A stretch of 64,000 nt of DNA, from the NCBI GenBank assembly GCA_902806575.1, contig CADCXD010000002.1, positions 1,488,001-1,552,000 on the forward strand, read 5' to 3'. Shown piece after piece: positions 34,247-45,212 of this stretch. How positions within the stretch are numbered: position 1 is the first letter of the stretch; every line of letters starts with the position of its first letter. The stretch is from Jackrogersella multiformis (Eukaryota; Ascomycota; Sordariomycetes; Xylariales; Hypoxylaceae). The position numbers and the translations under genes were made by a program. Below the pieces are notes generated by a model. It was not told the origin of the DNA, did not search any database, and saw only the letters and a program-made list of their open reading frames with translations.

Positions 34247-36964
34247 GCTTGGTGCAGGGTGGAATAAAGCGATCTCCCTAGCTAGCCCATAGGGCTATGC
34301 GACGAATCCTTCGATTTTGATGATGAAAAGATCCAGGTAAGTAGGTAAGCTGGTAAGGCACATTGAAGATGGTCCGTAGAAAATATCATGCTATGCCCAT
34401 AACATTGTGGCATGCGATGACAGGGATAATCTGATCGGATATGGACCAGGTTGGCCGGATGAGGTCATTCGTCTGGTGCTTTTTTGGGAGGAGGTACCTA
34501 CCTGCACTAGGTATGGCAAGGGCTGTCTTGTCGTGCACGGGCCTTATTAAAGTGGAACATTCTCTTCTTTCAGCTATCCACTTGCTTGTAACTCATTTAT
34601 TACGTCACCATTTATATTAATCGGTACATACAAGGGCTCTTACGTCTTTATCCATTTTCTCATCTAAAAGGTACCTAGTATCTATTGGTAGTGTAGTATT
34701 TCGTATTCCAGATATTTAACTTGCAATAGTTATCATTTAGGAATCCCTAGTTTGTGGTTTAGGAATGTAAGATCTAAGTACATATCATTTATTTTTATTA
34801 TACTAAATTCATGCTAAGTATTTCTTCGTAAGCCTCGACATTGACGTCTCCCACACATACACGTGGCCACAGTACATATATGAAAATTTACGCTGAAGCT
34901 GCTCGAGCATATGTATTTCAGACAAGCCATGTTTCCGATTCTAAGTATCGAGTCAGTCCTGAGCGTTGGTCTCTCGACTTCGTTTCTGACTCGGATTGGC
35001 ACGGACTAAAAACCAGAATCTGAGGGGAAAAGCAAGATCTGGTTCCAAATAATCGTGTTTCGTCCGTCCCTCGGCAGCCGTGGATGCTCCCACGCTCGAA
35101 CCATACTATTATTACTAGTGTAGGTATGTATGTATATACATACCATACCTCATATCTACATAGTAGGTACATACATTGTAATGCCAAAGCGTCCCGAGAA
35201 AAAAACATTAGTATGAAATATTACCGAGCCAAGGCTAAAAGCTGACACATATGATCTAGAAGCTGGAAGGAGAAGCATAAAAAGGTATTAAAAGCGAGCT
35301 GCAAAGACGGGTCAAAGTGGATTGCCCAGGGATTAGACAGCGATTAGACGGCGATTGGCTTTTCTAGAATACCATCCCCGGATACCATGGATATTCTTAA
35401 TATCTAGGCACTTATTAGAATGTGCCTTATTATGTGCTCTAAATAGTAATGCTTTCGTATTAGGTAGTGCTATTTCTAGGTACCTAGGCAGCTAGGGTGA
35501 TACCAAGGGTCTGCCCGGTGTATCCACTATGTCAAATGGTGGTTTTTGCCGGGGCAGTGGAGATTGAACATTATGCTAGGCTAGGTAGGTACTGCTGATA
35601 CCTTCCATTCTTTCTGCTGCTGCTTCGGGACAGGTACGTACGTACCTACCCAGGTAGGTATTGAGCTATGACCATCACAGATTGCCCAATACGCCAGATG
35701 TAACAGCGATGCGGCAATCCCGGTGTATCTCGTAGCAGAAGACAAAATTACTGAACGAGTACTTAGGCGAAGTATTCTTATTCTCGTTGCAATGACATGA
35801 TATGCTTCGTTACTACATTCCTATCACGTAGTCTCGCCTTCATGCGGCTGGCCTGCATGTCATTAATAGTAGAGCCGCTGATGTGAGTGAGGACTGGACT
35901 GGAAGATATCTTCTCGGAAAACAAGGCTGGGAGTGGAAATAAAAATTTGACCAATCCATACACTCGGGTCTCGAATGTCTTAAATCGCCCTCAGCCAGAC
36001 CAGGTTCAGCGCAATACCTACCTAGGTCCTAGGTACCTCTAGGCTCTAGCAGCCTACCTAAGAGGTACCTAGGTAGGTACTTATGTGACACCGCCAGAGT
36101 GGTGAGTGGGACGGTAGGTGACGAGGATGCCCCTGAATAACTTCCAACCGTGGCACTTTGGCTGAACCTGGGCTTTGATAGGCAATGACGGGTTCAAGAA
36201 AGAGGAAAAAGTTCCGGAAAATAAAGCAATTTAAAGCCTTGTTCTTTTCTTAGCAGCTGACTCGTTAACATACTAGAACTTGCAAGGACAATATGAAGAA
36301 AAAGAAGCACCATTCTTGACCGCATATATGTCTTCTGAAGTTTGCCTAGGCTTTCCCTTCGTCATACTAGCTGATTCTGATTTATGTTTATGTTCTTGAT
36401 GTTTCTTTTTTTTTTCTTCCCTCTTAATCTATAATCAATTTATAATCAATCCTAAACACTCGATTGCGAGTTTAAGGCAGATTCTCTTCCAACATCCATC
36501 CTCAAGGCAAAACGACGAGCGCGGCGTTAACAGCGAATCAGTGTTTCGACAACCAAAATTAACATCAATCAGAAGACGATGACACCCCTTCAAAGATATT
36601 AAAAGAAAAGAACACGCAACCGAGATAGTGGCCCCCAAGAGAGAAAGGAAGCAGCACTATCGACATATGTATATATACCTACGTATATATAACGTTAGAT
36701 CAGAACGAAGAATGGGATTTGGAGAAGTCGACAACAAAATCTCAACATTTGATTAGGTGTTAACGATTGACGGTTGCCAGAGAGAGAGAAAAAAAAGTGT
36801 GTGAGTGAGTGATGAAGAAGTACGTACTACATTATCAGCAACCTTATCTACCTCGTGCAATAATACGACATTCCGATACTTGATAGCACCTGCCAAGAAG
36901 GTGTCAACCAGCTGGTGGATATTCTCCGGCCTGGGTTAGCCTGGGCCAGCATGAACATCCCACT
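34247..36964. other. long divergent intergenic region
   Basis: Lies between the 496-aa gene (-) and the ERF4-like gene (+). AT-rich, with CCTAGG/TAGGTA words at about 34495-34510, 35478-35492, 35580-35590, 35635-35660 and 36015-36082. No supported gene; any first exon of the ERF4-like gene would be in its right part or just beyond. Confidence 0.55.
36015..36082. repeat. clustered ACCTAGGT/TAGGTACC words
   Basis: Five or more overlapping copies in under 70 bp, including TACCTAGGTCCTAGGTACC; one of the densest patches in the window. Confidence 0.8.
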
Positions 36965-37005
36965 GTGGCTGCCCCCGTTAGTGCTGGAAGCCCTGAATTA
37001 TTACC

Positions 37006-37143
37006 AGCACCTGTACCTGTACCTGTACCTGCACATTCACCAGCCACTTACAACGGCCGTCGCTCCGCCAAATTTCTCAACCAGTTCAGTTCCTCTCTGT
37101 CGCGTCCATCTTTGTCATACACGATCACGATCACGATCACGAC
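37006..37143. repeat. two short tandem repeats: CTGTAC hexamer and GATCAC hexamer
   Basis: About 37006-37031 holds roughly four copies of CTGTAC, and about 37117-37141 roughly four copies of a GATCAC hexamer. Both lie upstream of the first certain part of the ERF4-like coding sequence and could be leader or an unrecognised 5' exon. Confidence 0.75.
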
Positions 37144-37405
37144 CGCATCGTCGTCAACCTCCATCGCGGTATCCGCCATCCGAGGTCCCACACAATAGAA
37201 TTAAAGTTAAAGCGGAGGGAGAAGGGGAGGAAACCTTAAGTTTTCAATTACTATTGAGATCGAAGTTTGGATTTGGATTAAGATTAAGATTAAGATTTAA
37301 TCGACGGTTTCGAGTTTCTCCAATTGACAGTCCGGCCGTTGAGACGGTCACTAAAACCGAATCTTATCACAAACGGCTTCGCACGCCGAAAATCAATTTA
37401 CGAAC

Positions 37406-39128
37406 TTGTCACCAACCGCCCTAGATGCACAGCAACAACAATCGAATGTCACCATCATTATCAATCCGCCTTCTCAGCAGTCTGAATATTCCACCGTCCC
37501 TGTCCACGTCCCTGTTGCCGTCACCGTCCCTGTCCCCGATCCCGTCTTAACCCCAAGACCTGCCCTTGTCGCTACTCAACAGCGACAATCACCTGGCACT
37601 CCTCATACTCCTCACACTCCTAACACTAGAAGAAACTTGTTAGCGACAGGGCCCCCTAGACCTTACAACTATATTCCTCAATCGCCCTTCCGCAATCGTG
37701 CCACCGCCGCCGCCACCATCACTACTAACAATCTCACCTCTCTCTACCATCTAAGCCATCGATTTGGCCCTGGTCGTCTTTGGAATCCTACTAATTCAAC
37801 CCCAAGAATTCCGTCTTCTCGAACGTCGCGACCTTCGCGACCACCTCAACCGTCTCACAAGCGTCATCCATCTACTCCCCCGCCCCCTTCCGTACCTATC
37901 AACCATCCTACCATCCAAATTTCTTCGGACGCTATTGAACCTATTGGTTTTGGGGCAGGCGATTATCCACTCCTTCCGCTCCCCGAGCAGTCAAAACGAG
38001 TCAGCCAGCATTCAAAACGAGCCAGCTTACACATCGAGGGTAGGGCAAGTGGGGACCAAAGAATAAGTCTTCCTGCTTCCCTTCGCCATTCCTACGACGG
38101 AAAACGTGTCTCCAATCCTCCAGCTCCGCAGGAGGCTGAAGCTGGTCCGTCAGAGCCAAAGCCCAAGACCGAAAAGCCCAAAAGCTCTGGGCTGAGGAAG
38201 CGCGGTCAAAGCGTTACCAAGCGGGCGCGAGCAATAAGCTTCGGTCTGGTTCGACCTGAAACCTCCGAGACTTCACCCAAAAAGCTTGACAAGGGAAAGG
38301 GAAAGGCCGTCATGCCTCAGATAGGGGATGATGATCCGGTGAGATCATTTTCTAAAGATCTTGAGAGAGGACCCTCGGTCCTTAGTCGTCGGCATAATGA
38401 ATCAAACTTGTCACTTCCAGGTGGCATCGGCTCGGCCATCTCCTCGAGCAACTCCTCCATCATGGGCGATCCTGACCAGCCAGACCTGGGCGAGGAATGG
38501 GGTCCTCAGCACCCATGTTATCCGCATCTAAATCCCCATGTACCTATGAATTCCCCAGAATACGCGAGCACGCGGATCATACGAATTCGAAGAGATTGGC
38601 TAGTAGAAGGAGATTTGGCACCCGCCTTTTCTAACCTTTACCCCGAAATACTAGATCCAGCAGGCATATCAGAACAGGAATTCCGCCGTATCATTGAAAA
38701 GCTCAACGGGGAGCTAATCCCTATCTTCAACCCCTACAATTGGCGAAATATTCTCGATGGCGTATTGGGTCTCCTCACAGGATGGATTTGGGATGACCTA
38801 GGTCTGACATATACTAAGACTAGGCTGCGTTACTTGGAGAGCTGGATCGACAATTGGAACGTAGAGATGGAGAAGACAGTAGGCTCAGACGAGGGAACTA
38901 TTCCTCCCAGAATCGTTTCATTAAGACGCACAGGTTACATGAATGTAAGTCAGACCCATTCGATGGACCGTACCATGTTAAAACTTACTGACCTCTTCCT
39001 AGCTCGACTTTCAGATTCCAGATCCCGAAATTGCACCTGCTTCTAGTGAGGCATCTGGCTCGAGATCAGGTCCCAATTTAGCTGAACTTAAGTCAGCAAT
39101 ATTACCCAAATCGGCTGCCGAGACATAA
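37406..39128 (+). CDS. ERF4-like subunit of the Ras palmitoyltransferase (5' end unresolved)
   Basis: Certain coding part join(37406..38944, 39003..39128), about 554 codons. The C-terminal part (about residues 380-490 of this model) matches the Golgin A7/ERF4 domain: IIRIRRDWLVEGDLAPAF, then ISEQEFRRIIEKLN, FNPYNW and WIWDDLGL. In yeast, Erf4 with Erf2 forms the ER-located enzyme that palmitoylates Ras. Residues 1-330 are disordered and rich in Pro, Ser, Arg and Thr. The exon downstream of the intron restores the frame (LDFQIPDPEI) and ends AAET. No ATG occurs in this frame from the in-frame stop at 37352 to about codon 295, so the true start must be in an upstream exon joined somewhere between 37355 and about 37450. 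I could not settle which. Confidence 0.82.
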
Positions 39129-40040
39129 AACTTATCTTTTTCTTTTTCTTTCTTTCTTTCTTTCTTTCTTCCTCCTATATTCGTCCTTTGTACAAAATCA
39201 CGGCTTCATTCACTTCATAAATTATTTAATCGGACTCGACCGTCATTTCGGGCTGTACGAATTACGAAGATACCCCTAGCATACTTATCAGCCATAATAA
39301 TGGTTATTCATTCTTAATTTTGTATCAATTGGCGGAGCTGTGTCTCCGTCTTCATCCCTAGCCGTTTAACGCTTATCGGGCTCGCTAGCTTAATATCACG
39401 ACATGGCGTGGCGTTCCAGGCGTATCGACGTGGTTGATTTTCCTCACCTCCAGTTGGTTCGAAAGGTTAGGTAAACAGGACACTATCGTCCTTGAAGGAC
39501 TCGAGATTGGCAGACTAATCATCACTTGCATGTATGTTGTCACCTGCGAGGATTGACATCGAGACATCCCGCCCGCGAGGGCATTGTAGCGAATGACGGT
39601 GGTGTTGAGATAGAACCGTTGTCTGCTGTCAATAATAATGATAAACAGTATAATCACATTATCTCGAAGTTAAATTCGTGTCATATGAATTTCATGGTGT
39701 CAATTAATCAAATCTATCGGCCTAGTACTGTCATTCTGTCGATACTAGTTCATACGCCTAGTAGGGAGTATTTCGCAAATGGAAACAGCTCTGAGGACTT
39801 GGTATCAAAGGTGCGCAAAACTTTCCTCTCATGAAATCATGACCAGTGTATGTTCGGTTCGATCAAATCATTCCCCTCGACCGAGTAATGCCAAACGCCA
39901 CGTCCTTTGCCAAGTTGCCACTCCTTCTCGACACAGCATTAGGTTACCAATGCGCCTATCCAACAAGTACGACCGTTCATCTCCTCTGGTCCAGTCGTCT
40001 CTTCTCTTCTTGCAATGGTCCTATCCCGCATCTTTCTCCC
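39129..40040. other. convergent intergenic region
   Basis: Between the ERF4-like gene (+) and the STE3-like gene (-). A CTTT-rich repeat at 39135-39172 sits just after the ERF4 stop, in the 3' UTR position. No gene seen; frames at 39385-40243 lack coding character or shadow the receptor gene. Confidence 0.55.
39135..39172. repeat. CTTT/CTTTTT microsatellite
   Basis: Pyrimidine-only repeat with about five CTTT units preceded by CTTTTT units, in the expected 3' UTR of the ERF4-like gene. Confidence 0.85.
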
Positions 40041-42216
40041 TCAGTCAGAATCGGGATCAAACGTCTCCGCGGAGGCCACGCCCTCGGCCTTGATGTCGGC
40101 CACGGATCGCGGCACGTTTCTGCCGCGGCCGCGCGTGGCGCCCATGGCGTAGGGGCGGGGACGGGGGCGGTTTCCCGTGATGGGCACGCGCACGTAGCCC
40201 TCCTCGGACGGGTCGACGGCGCTGCTGCCGCCGCCACCACCACCCCCGCCGCCGCCGGCGACGCCGTTGACGGGCTCCGAGGGGCGCACCACGGACGCCG
40301 TTGACGACGTCAGCGCCGTGCCCGCGTAGAAGGGCCAGTTGACGGACGCGGACGACGACGGCGGCGCCGCGTGGAAGTCCGACGGGCTGAGCACCGACCG
40401 CGGCTGCACCGCGTCCCGCGACGTCTTGCCCCGCAGCGAGCCCAGCGTCGTCGGCGAGGAGTCGTCCGGGTGCACGATGGTCGGGCAGCGCGACGGCACG
40501 GTTTGGATCGGGAGCAGGTCGGAGCCGCCGTGGTGGTGGCGGCGGCGGCGGTGTTCGAGGGCCGGACGCGATCCGACGCTGATGCGTGGCAGCTCGCTGG
40601 CCGGGCCGTGCAGCGCCGGCGAGTACTCCTGCTGGTGTACGAGCGAGGAGGTGCGCGGCGGGATGACGGACTGGATCACCATGCTTTCCAGGGGGCTCGC
40701 CATCTTGGCGTGGATGGCTGGGAAGCGGACCGGCGGCGATGTGAGGCGACGCGGCTGGCTAGTCGAGGGGCCGGATTCGGTGTTGATGTCTGTGCTGCCG
40801 GAGTCGGGGATGTGGTATGGGTCAAGTCGTCGGATTCTGCGAGGTGAAGGCTGGTTAGCAACGTACTCTAGACAGCAAAAGTGTGGTGGCGGAGGTGATG
40901 GTGGGCTACTTACCGGCCGGTGACAATCGGTTCTGGTCTTTCCTTCCGGGTGTTTCCTTTGTTTTGTCGGTTGATCAGCTCGACCCAACTGCCTCGCGTG
41001 TCGTCAGGGTTGGAGGGTTGACCGGGTCCGCTGTGAGGAGCGTACGGCACCTTGAGCTTGGGGAACCATCGTCCCAGACCTAGCGCCACTGCACAGTGAC
41101 GGTACATCTCGATGCCGTCCTGGGTCGTGCCGAAGAAACCCACGATGACCACCGTCGTCGCGATTGGGATCCACGGCTGGTTCATCGCGATGGTCGGGAT
41201 CAGCCACGACGGCACGTACAGGATCGCGTCCCAGGGGTACGGCGTGGCTTCCCAGTGGATGCGCTCGTAGCTGTACGGCTTGTACGTCTCCCCTATCGCA
41301 TTCTGGATGCTGAGAGCCACCAGGTACATGGATACCGGCAGGTAGACGACCAGGATGGAGAAAGTCATATTGTACAGCCGGTTGCGGGTCCGGCTCGCGC
41401 GAGCCGCCGCGGCGCTGTTGGACTGGAGTGCTTCCTTGGTGGTCTTCGAGATTGCTCGATAACGCATCCAAGTGAGAACTGCAGGCGTCGTTAGTATGTG
41501 TCTACCTAGGCGCAAACGGGATGGGAAATTAGGGGTTATCACTTACTCGTATAAGGCACACACGCTATCACGAAGAGCGGGCTGGGAGCATCGAACACGA
41601 GGAATCGGGGCCAGCTGTTGTCGAGAACGACCATGCAGCCGATGACGGTGCCGATGTTGTAGCGCTGCGCGAGATCGAACCACGTGAAGAGCAGCTGGAA
41701 GAGCGGGACGGCGAAGATGATGACGGCCTGCACCAGGGTGTCTCTGGCGCGTTCCTTGCGCGACAGCTGGGCCACGCGCGCCAGGGAGACCTTCTTGGCC
41801 AGCTGCCAGACGATGACGAAGATGGCGGCGCCGTAGATAGTCTGCAGCGGGATCCAGAGGTATACCTCGACGTCGCAGAGGCCGGTGCCGACCCACCAGC
41901 CGTCCCAGTCATCGCTGTTCCAGATGACGGAGTTGAGGACGGTGAAGAAGTTCATGATGGCGACGTCGGCGACCAGGACCACGGCCGCGACGTCGCCGTT
42001 GCGCAGGAGCAGCCGGAAGGGCACCCAGCACAGCGCCGTGCCGATGACGGCGAAGATGACGCGGAACGCCAGGTTCGCCTTCAGGCTGGGGTTCGGCTCG
42101 TATCGCCGGTCGGGAGACGCGAAGTCCGCGGGCACGGGAGCTGCTGATGCCGCCATGGCGAGGAAGAGGGCGGCGAGGGCAACTACTACTACCACTTTGG
42201 CGGGTTTGAAGGACAT
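40041..42216 (-). CDS. STE3-type (a-factor class) pheromone receptor, 7-TM GPCR (453 aa)
   Basis: Model complement(join(40041..40836, 40914..41478, 41547..42216)), 453 aa. The order of landmarks fits the fungal STE3/PRE-1 family: NFFTVLNSVIW at the TM2 end, the GLCDVEVY loop into TM3, LSRKERARD in the intracellular loop, SRTRNRLYNMTFSIL before TM6 and FFGTTQDGIEMYR after TM7. These receptors sense the lipid-modified a-type pheromone and signal through a G protein to the mating MAP kinase cascade. Residues 1-26 (VVVVVALAALFLAMAASA) look like a cleavable signal peptide before TM1, which is unusual for this family. The tail after TM7 is long, Ser/Pro-rich and includes ten Gly in a row. Exons are unusually GC-rich. 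Orthology to N. crassa pre-1 is likely but could not be checked. Confidence 0.88.
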
Positions 42217-43913
42217 TGTGGTGGAGGGCTACTGCGCAGTTTTGTAGTAAGAGAGGGGAGCTTGGACTGATGAAGAGGAGTGGGTGTCACTGCATTGAGC
42301 TCATGACTTGCTATGGCTCTGATGCTGTGGTGTTTGATCTGTGATGCTTGGATAAATGGAAGGGATGGGTTTGAAAGATGATATCTATGAGTCAGGATGA
42401 TAGGGAGCCCAAATGATGGTGTTGGATGACACGTAAATTCGAGTATTCAGGAAGGGAATGTGAAGAAGGAATGGGATTGGGAGAACATTCAGAGTTCAAA
42501 GGGTTCTGCAGAAGTCAACAAGAGATTTAACATTAGTAGGTACCTATGTGATCCCTAGGAATAGAAATCACGTAGACCGCCTTGGGCAGTCCAGGGTTTG
42601 GAACCCTATGGCATACATCGTAAACTTGACGAGAGAGAGGGGTTTGGCATCGGGGAAGGGGGGTCATCGTCAGAGCGTCGACGTGGTTGGTGATATCGAT
42701 ATCTCAGGACAATTGGCATGGCAATCTAGGCTACCCGCCGGCAGTTGAATGCCAGAAGATGGATAGGGGACTTTGCCATGCTTTCACGTATTAGAACCGG
42801 TAGTTTGCTTCTGGGGAAGTGAATGTATGTGCTCAATGGAACAGATAGTCATTGCGAATTCTGTCTTCTATTGTTAGCTTTCAGATTATAGTCATATTTA
42901 TATTAACTGATCATGTAATGATTCAATTGTGAACACCCATTTATACTGCCTTGTTGCCTCCTATAGCAGATTACGAACAAAGTATTTCAAAATGCCTTAG
43001 GTATCATGAGTTAAGGCCCCCCCTTTTCCTCTGATCTAACATTTCAGTTGTGAATCATAGTATACCATCTATCTGCAACATATACATTTCACAAGAAACA
43101 TGATGAAATAGACATAACTTGATGATGCCCACCTGGCACCTGCAGATATACCCCCGAAAGTCAGGATGATAATGTTTAAATTGGTTATTCTACCCATACT
43201 CTAAGAACGCTATTATCTGGACTATACTCTCTTTTGAACCATATAACTGTAAATGAACTAATAGCAAGCCCCCTTTACGGTACCCCCCCCCCCTTTTCAA
43301 CATAAAAGGTATGTTAGGATGCTTTAATTCAAAGCAGTATTAGCAACCCTAGGTAATGATAATAATTAAGGGACTATGTAAGTGGCTTAATATTAATTAA
43401 AAGATTATTTTGAGAGAAAGTTAAACTAACTTCTCCGGGAGGCATCATTCTAAAAATCTAAGGTAGTTCTCCCTATAAATCTAGATGCTATTGTCTTAGA
43501 AGGTAGCCCGTAGTCTTTTTTTTTAATACAGGTACATAATAATTGGTCAGAGAATTCAGGGGGGAGGAGGGAAAGAATTGTGATGAATGGTAATTCTAAA
43601 ATGCAATATAGATTACTTAACTTATCACTATATCAGATATATTTGATAATTGACTTATCCAGCACCCCGCGGTATCGGACCAATCAGGAGGAGCTAAAAA
43701 AGGTTAGCTAATTTCCAGTCGCGTCGAACAAAGTTTGAATATTGCAATCGCGAAAATTAATTAGAGATTAGGTATTTTCACTATTTTCAACTATTTTCAA
43801 CTATTTTCAACAACGCACAACCTTCTCCAATTACTCGACTCATCCATACCCAACGTCATATAAGCCTAAATACCCCTTCTACTGACTGTCCAAGTTACTT
43901 GCAGTCTATCAAA
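42217..43913. other. divergent promoter region of the STE3-like gene and RIM1
   Basis: Strongly AT-rich in 42830-43900, in contrast with the GC-rich receptor gene beside it. Includes a poly-C run near 43283-43295 and a 10-bp tandem repeat at 43771-43812 just before RIM1. No gene seen. Confidence 0.55.
43771..43812. repeat. tandem CTATTTTCAA, about 4 copies
   Basis: A 10-bp unit repeated three times exactly plus one degenerate copy, ending about 100 bp before the RIM1 start codon. The unit length is close to one helical turn, so all copies present the same face of the DNA. Confidence 0.9.
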
Positions 43914-44506
43914 ATGTCCTTCCTCGCCCGTCGCATCACTGCTGCCGCCCCGAGCTTCGCTCGCACATTCAGCGCTTCCGCCCGCCGGGATATCGCCAGG
44001 ATTACGCTGGTCGGCAACCTAGCAGCCGCCCCTGAGGTCAGGGCCACAAGCACGGGCAATGATGTCATCGAGTATGCCGTCGCTAGCAACAGCGGGCCCC
44101 GCGATAATCGCCAGACCAGTTGGTTCAAGGTTGCTGCCTTTATCGAGGAGGGACCCCGCCGAGACTTCTTAACTAGCTTACCGAAAGGGTATGTTCGATC
44201 TCGGCTCCATGAGTTGTTCAAGCGAGCTAGTTTCCTGTTTTTAAGGCAAACGTGGCTTGGGAGTCAATTATAAGAGCTAACGCGGTTCCTACAGATCTAC
44301 CGTTTATGTCGAAGGTGACGCCGTCATGAACTCGTACACCGACGCTGACGGCAAGTCGCGATCCGCGCTCAGCATCTACCAAAGTAAGATAGTCCAACTA
44401 TTACTACTACTACTACTACTACTACTGCGCTGTCTGGACGTTGCTTTAACTAACCCAACCAGAAAACATCGAGGTCCTCCGCCGACCAACGACGGCATCT
44501 GAGTAA
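43914..44506 (+). CDS. RIM1: mitochondrial single-stranded-DNA-binding protein RIM1 (135 aa)
   Basis: Model join(43914..44188, 44295..44383, 44463..44506), 135 aa. It has a mitochondrial presequence (MSFLARRITAAAPSFARTFS) followed by a bacterial-type SSB OB fold: RITLVGNLAAAPEVR, TSWFKVAAF, then VYVEGDAVMNSYTD and SALSIYQ across the second exon. RIM1 binds single-stranded mtDNA during replication. The third exon codes for only KNIEVLRRPTTASE, matching the last OB-fold strand. There is no acidic C-terminal tail as in bacterial SSB. The second intron carries an ACT microsatellite. An in-frame TTG upstream was not used because the ATG gives a standard presequence. Confidence 0.96.
44403..44426. 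repeat. (ACT)n microsatellite in RIM1 intron 2
   Basis: About eight ACT units in the 79-bp intron between the second and third coding exons of RIM1. Length changes here would alter the intron size but not the protein. Confidence 0.9.
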
Positions 44507-45212
44507 ATGGATATATCTTGTGTGTATGCGGACCTTAGGGCGGCCGCGGCTGTGTCGATCTGATCAGCACCTACATGCGATTAGATCAGAACTCTCCACT
44601 ACTACGACTTTCTTATGTTTGACAATGGGACTACACGTGGGGATGCCGCTGTACTATACTGCTATGTTATGACTCGATACCAAATGTGCTAATGCTACCC
44701 CTTCACCATGCCCTCTGTACGATGACGTACCTGTATTGCGTCTCTAACATGAGGGGTTTGTTGGCGGCTAGAGAAATGAATGGCCTAGTTAATGTATGTG
44801 ACTACATTTTGTACGAAGACACCGAGATGAAAGAGTAGAATATTGGAAGTAATGTCGTATATAAAGAACTGCATAAGGACGCCATATCTGAGTGACAGGT
44901 AGTTTGAGCATGGTTTTCTTAAGAAATGATAGTTGGTAACTTGCAGCTACAGTGTTAAGACAATTTGCGAAACTCGTAAATCAGTGCTGTTTAAGAGTCC
45001 AAAACGAGACAAGCTATGATTGATGGGTATCGATTTGCTTCTTGATGGCTGTTCGGTTAAGTCAGATATCTTTCATTTGAGTAATATAGAAGAAGACAGC
45101 GTTTATTTATTGATTTTAGGGCTTCGTGGCCGGTATCACTAAACATCTATGGCCGAACTAATGCCACGGGCTTGCCCCATCATCCCCCTCTAGTCATATA
45201 TCTGCATCAGCA
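44507..45212. other. convergent intergenic region
   Basis: Between the 3' ends of RIM1 (+) and GSH2 (-). No gene, repeat or motif of note. Confidence 0.55.

Noticed and set aside
36915..37424. 169-codon frame upstream of the ERF4-like gene
   Set aside because: It is in another frame, low in complexity (LYLYLYLH, RSRSRSR from hexamer repeats), and its stop lies inside the main exon. Part of it might be a true 5' exon, but nothing supports the full frame.
40339..40923. Long plus-strand open frames (194 and 158 codons) opposite the pheromone receptor
   Set aside because: They are shadows of the GC-rich minus-strand receptor exon; composition is Arg/Gly-heavy and no family is recognisable.
40837..40988. 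N-terminal extension of the receptor's last exon starting from a Met at 40988
   Set aside because: It reads through the intron (donor at 40913, acceptor at 40837); the spliced form continues the receptor frame instead.
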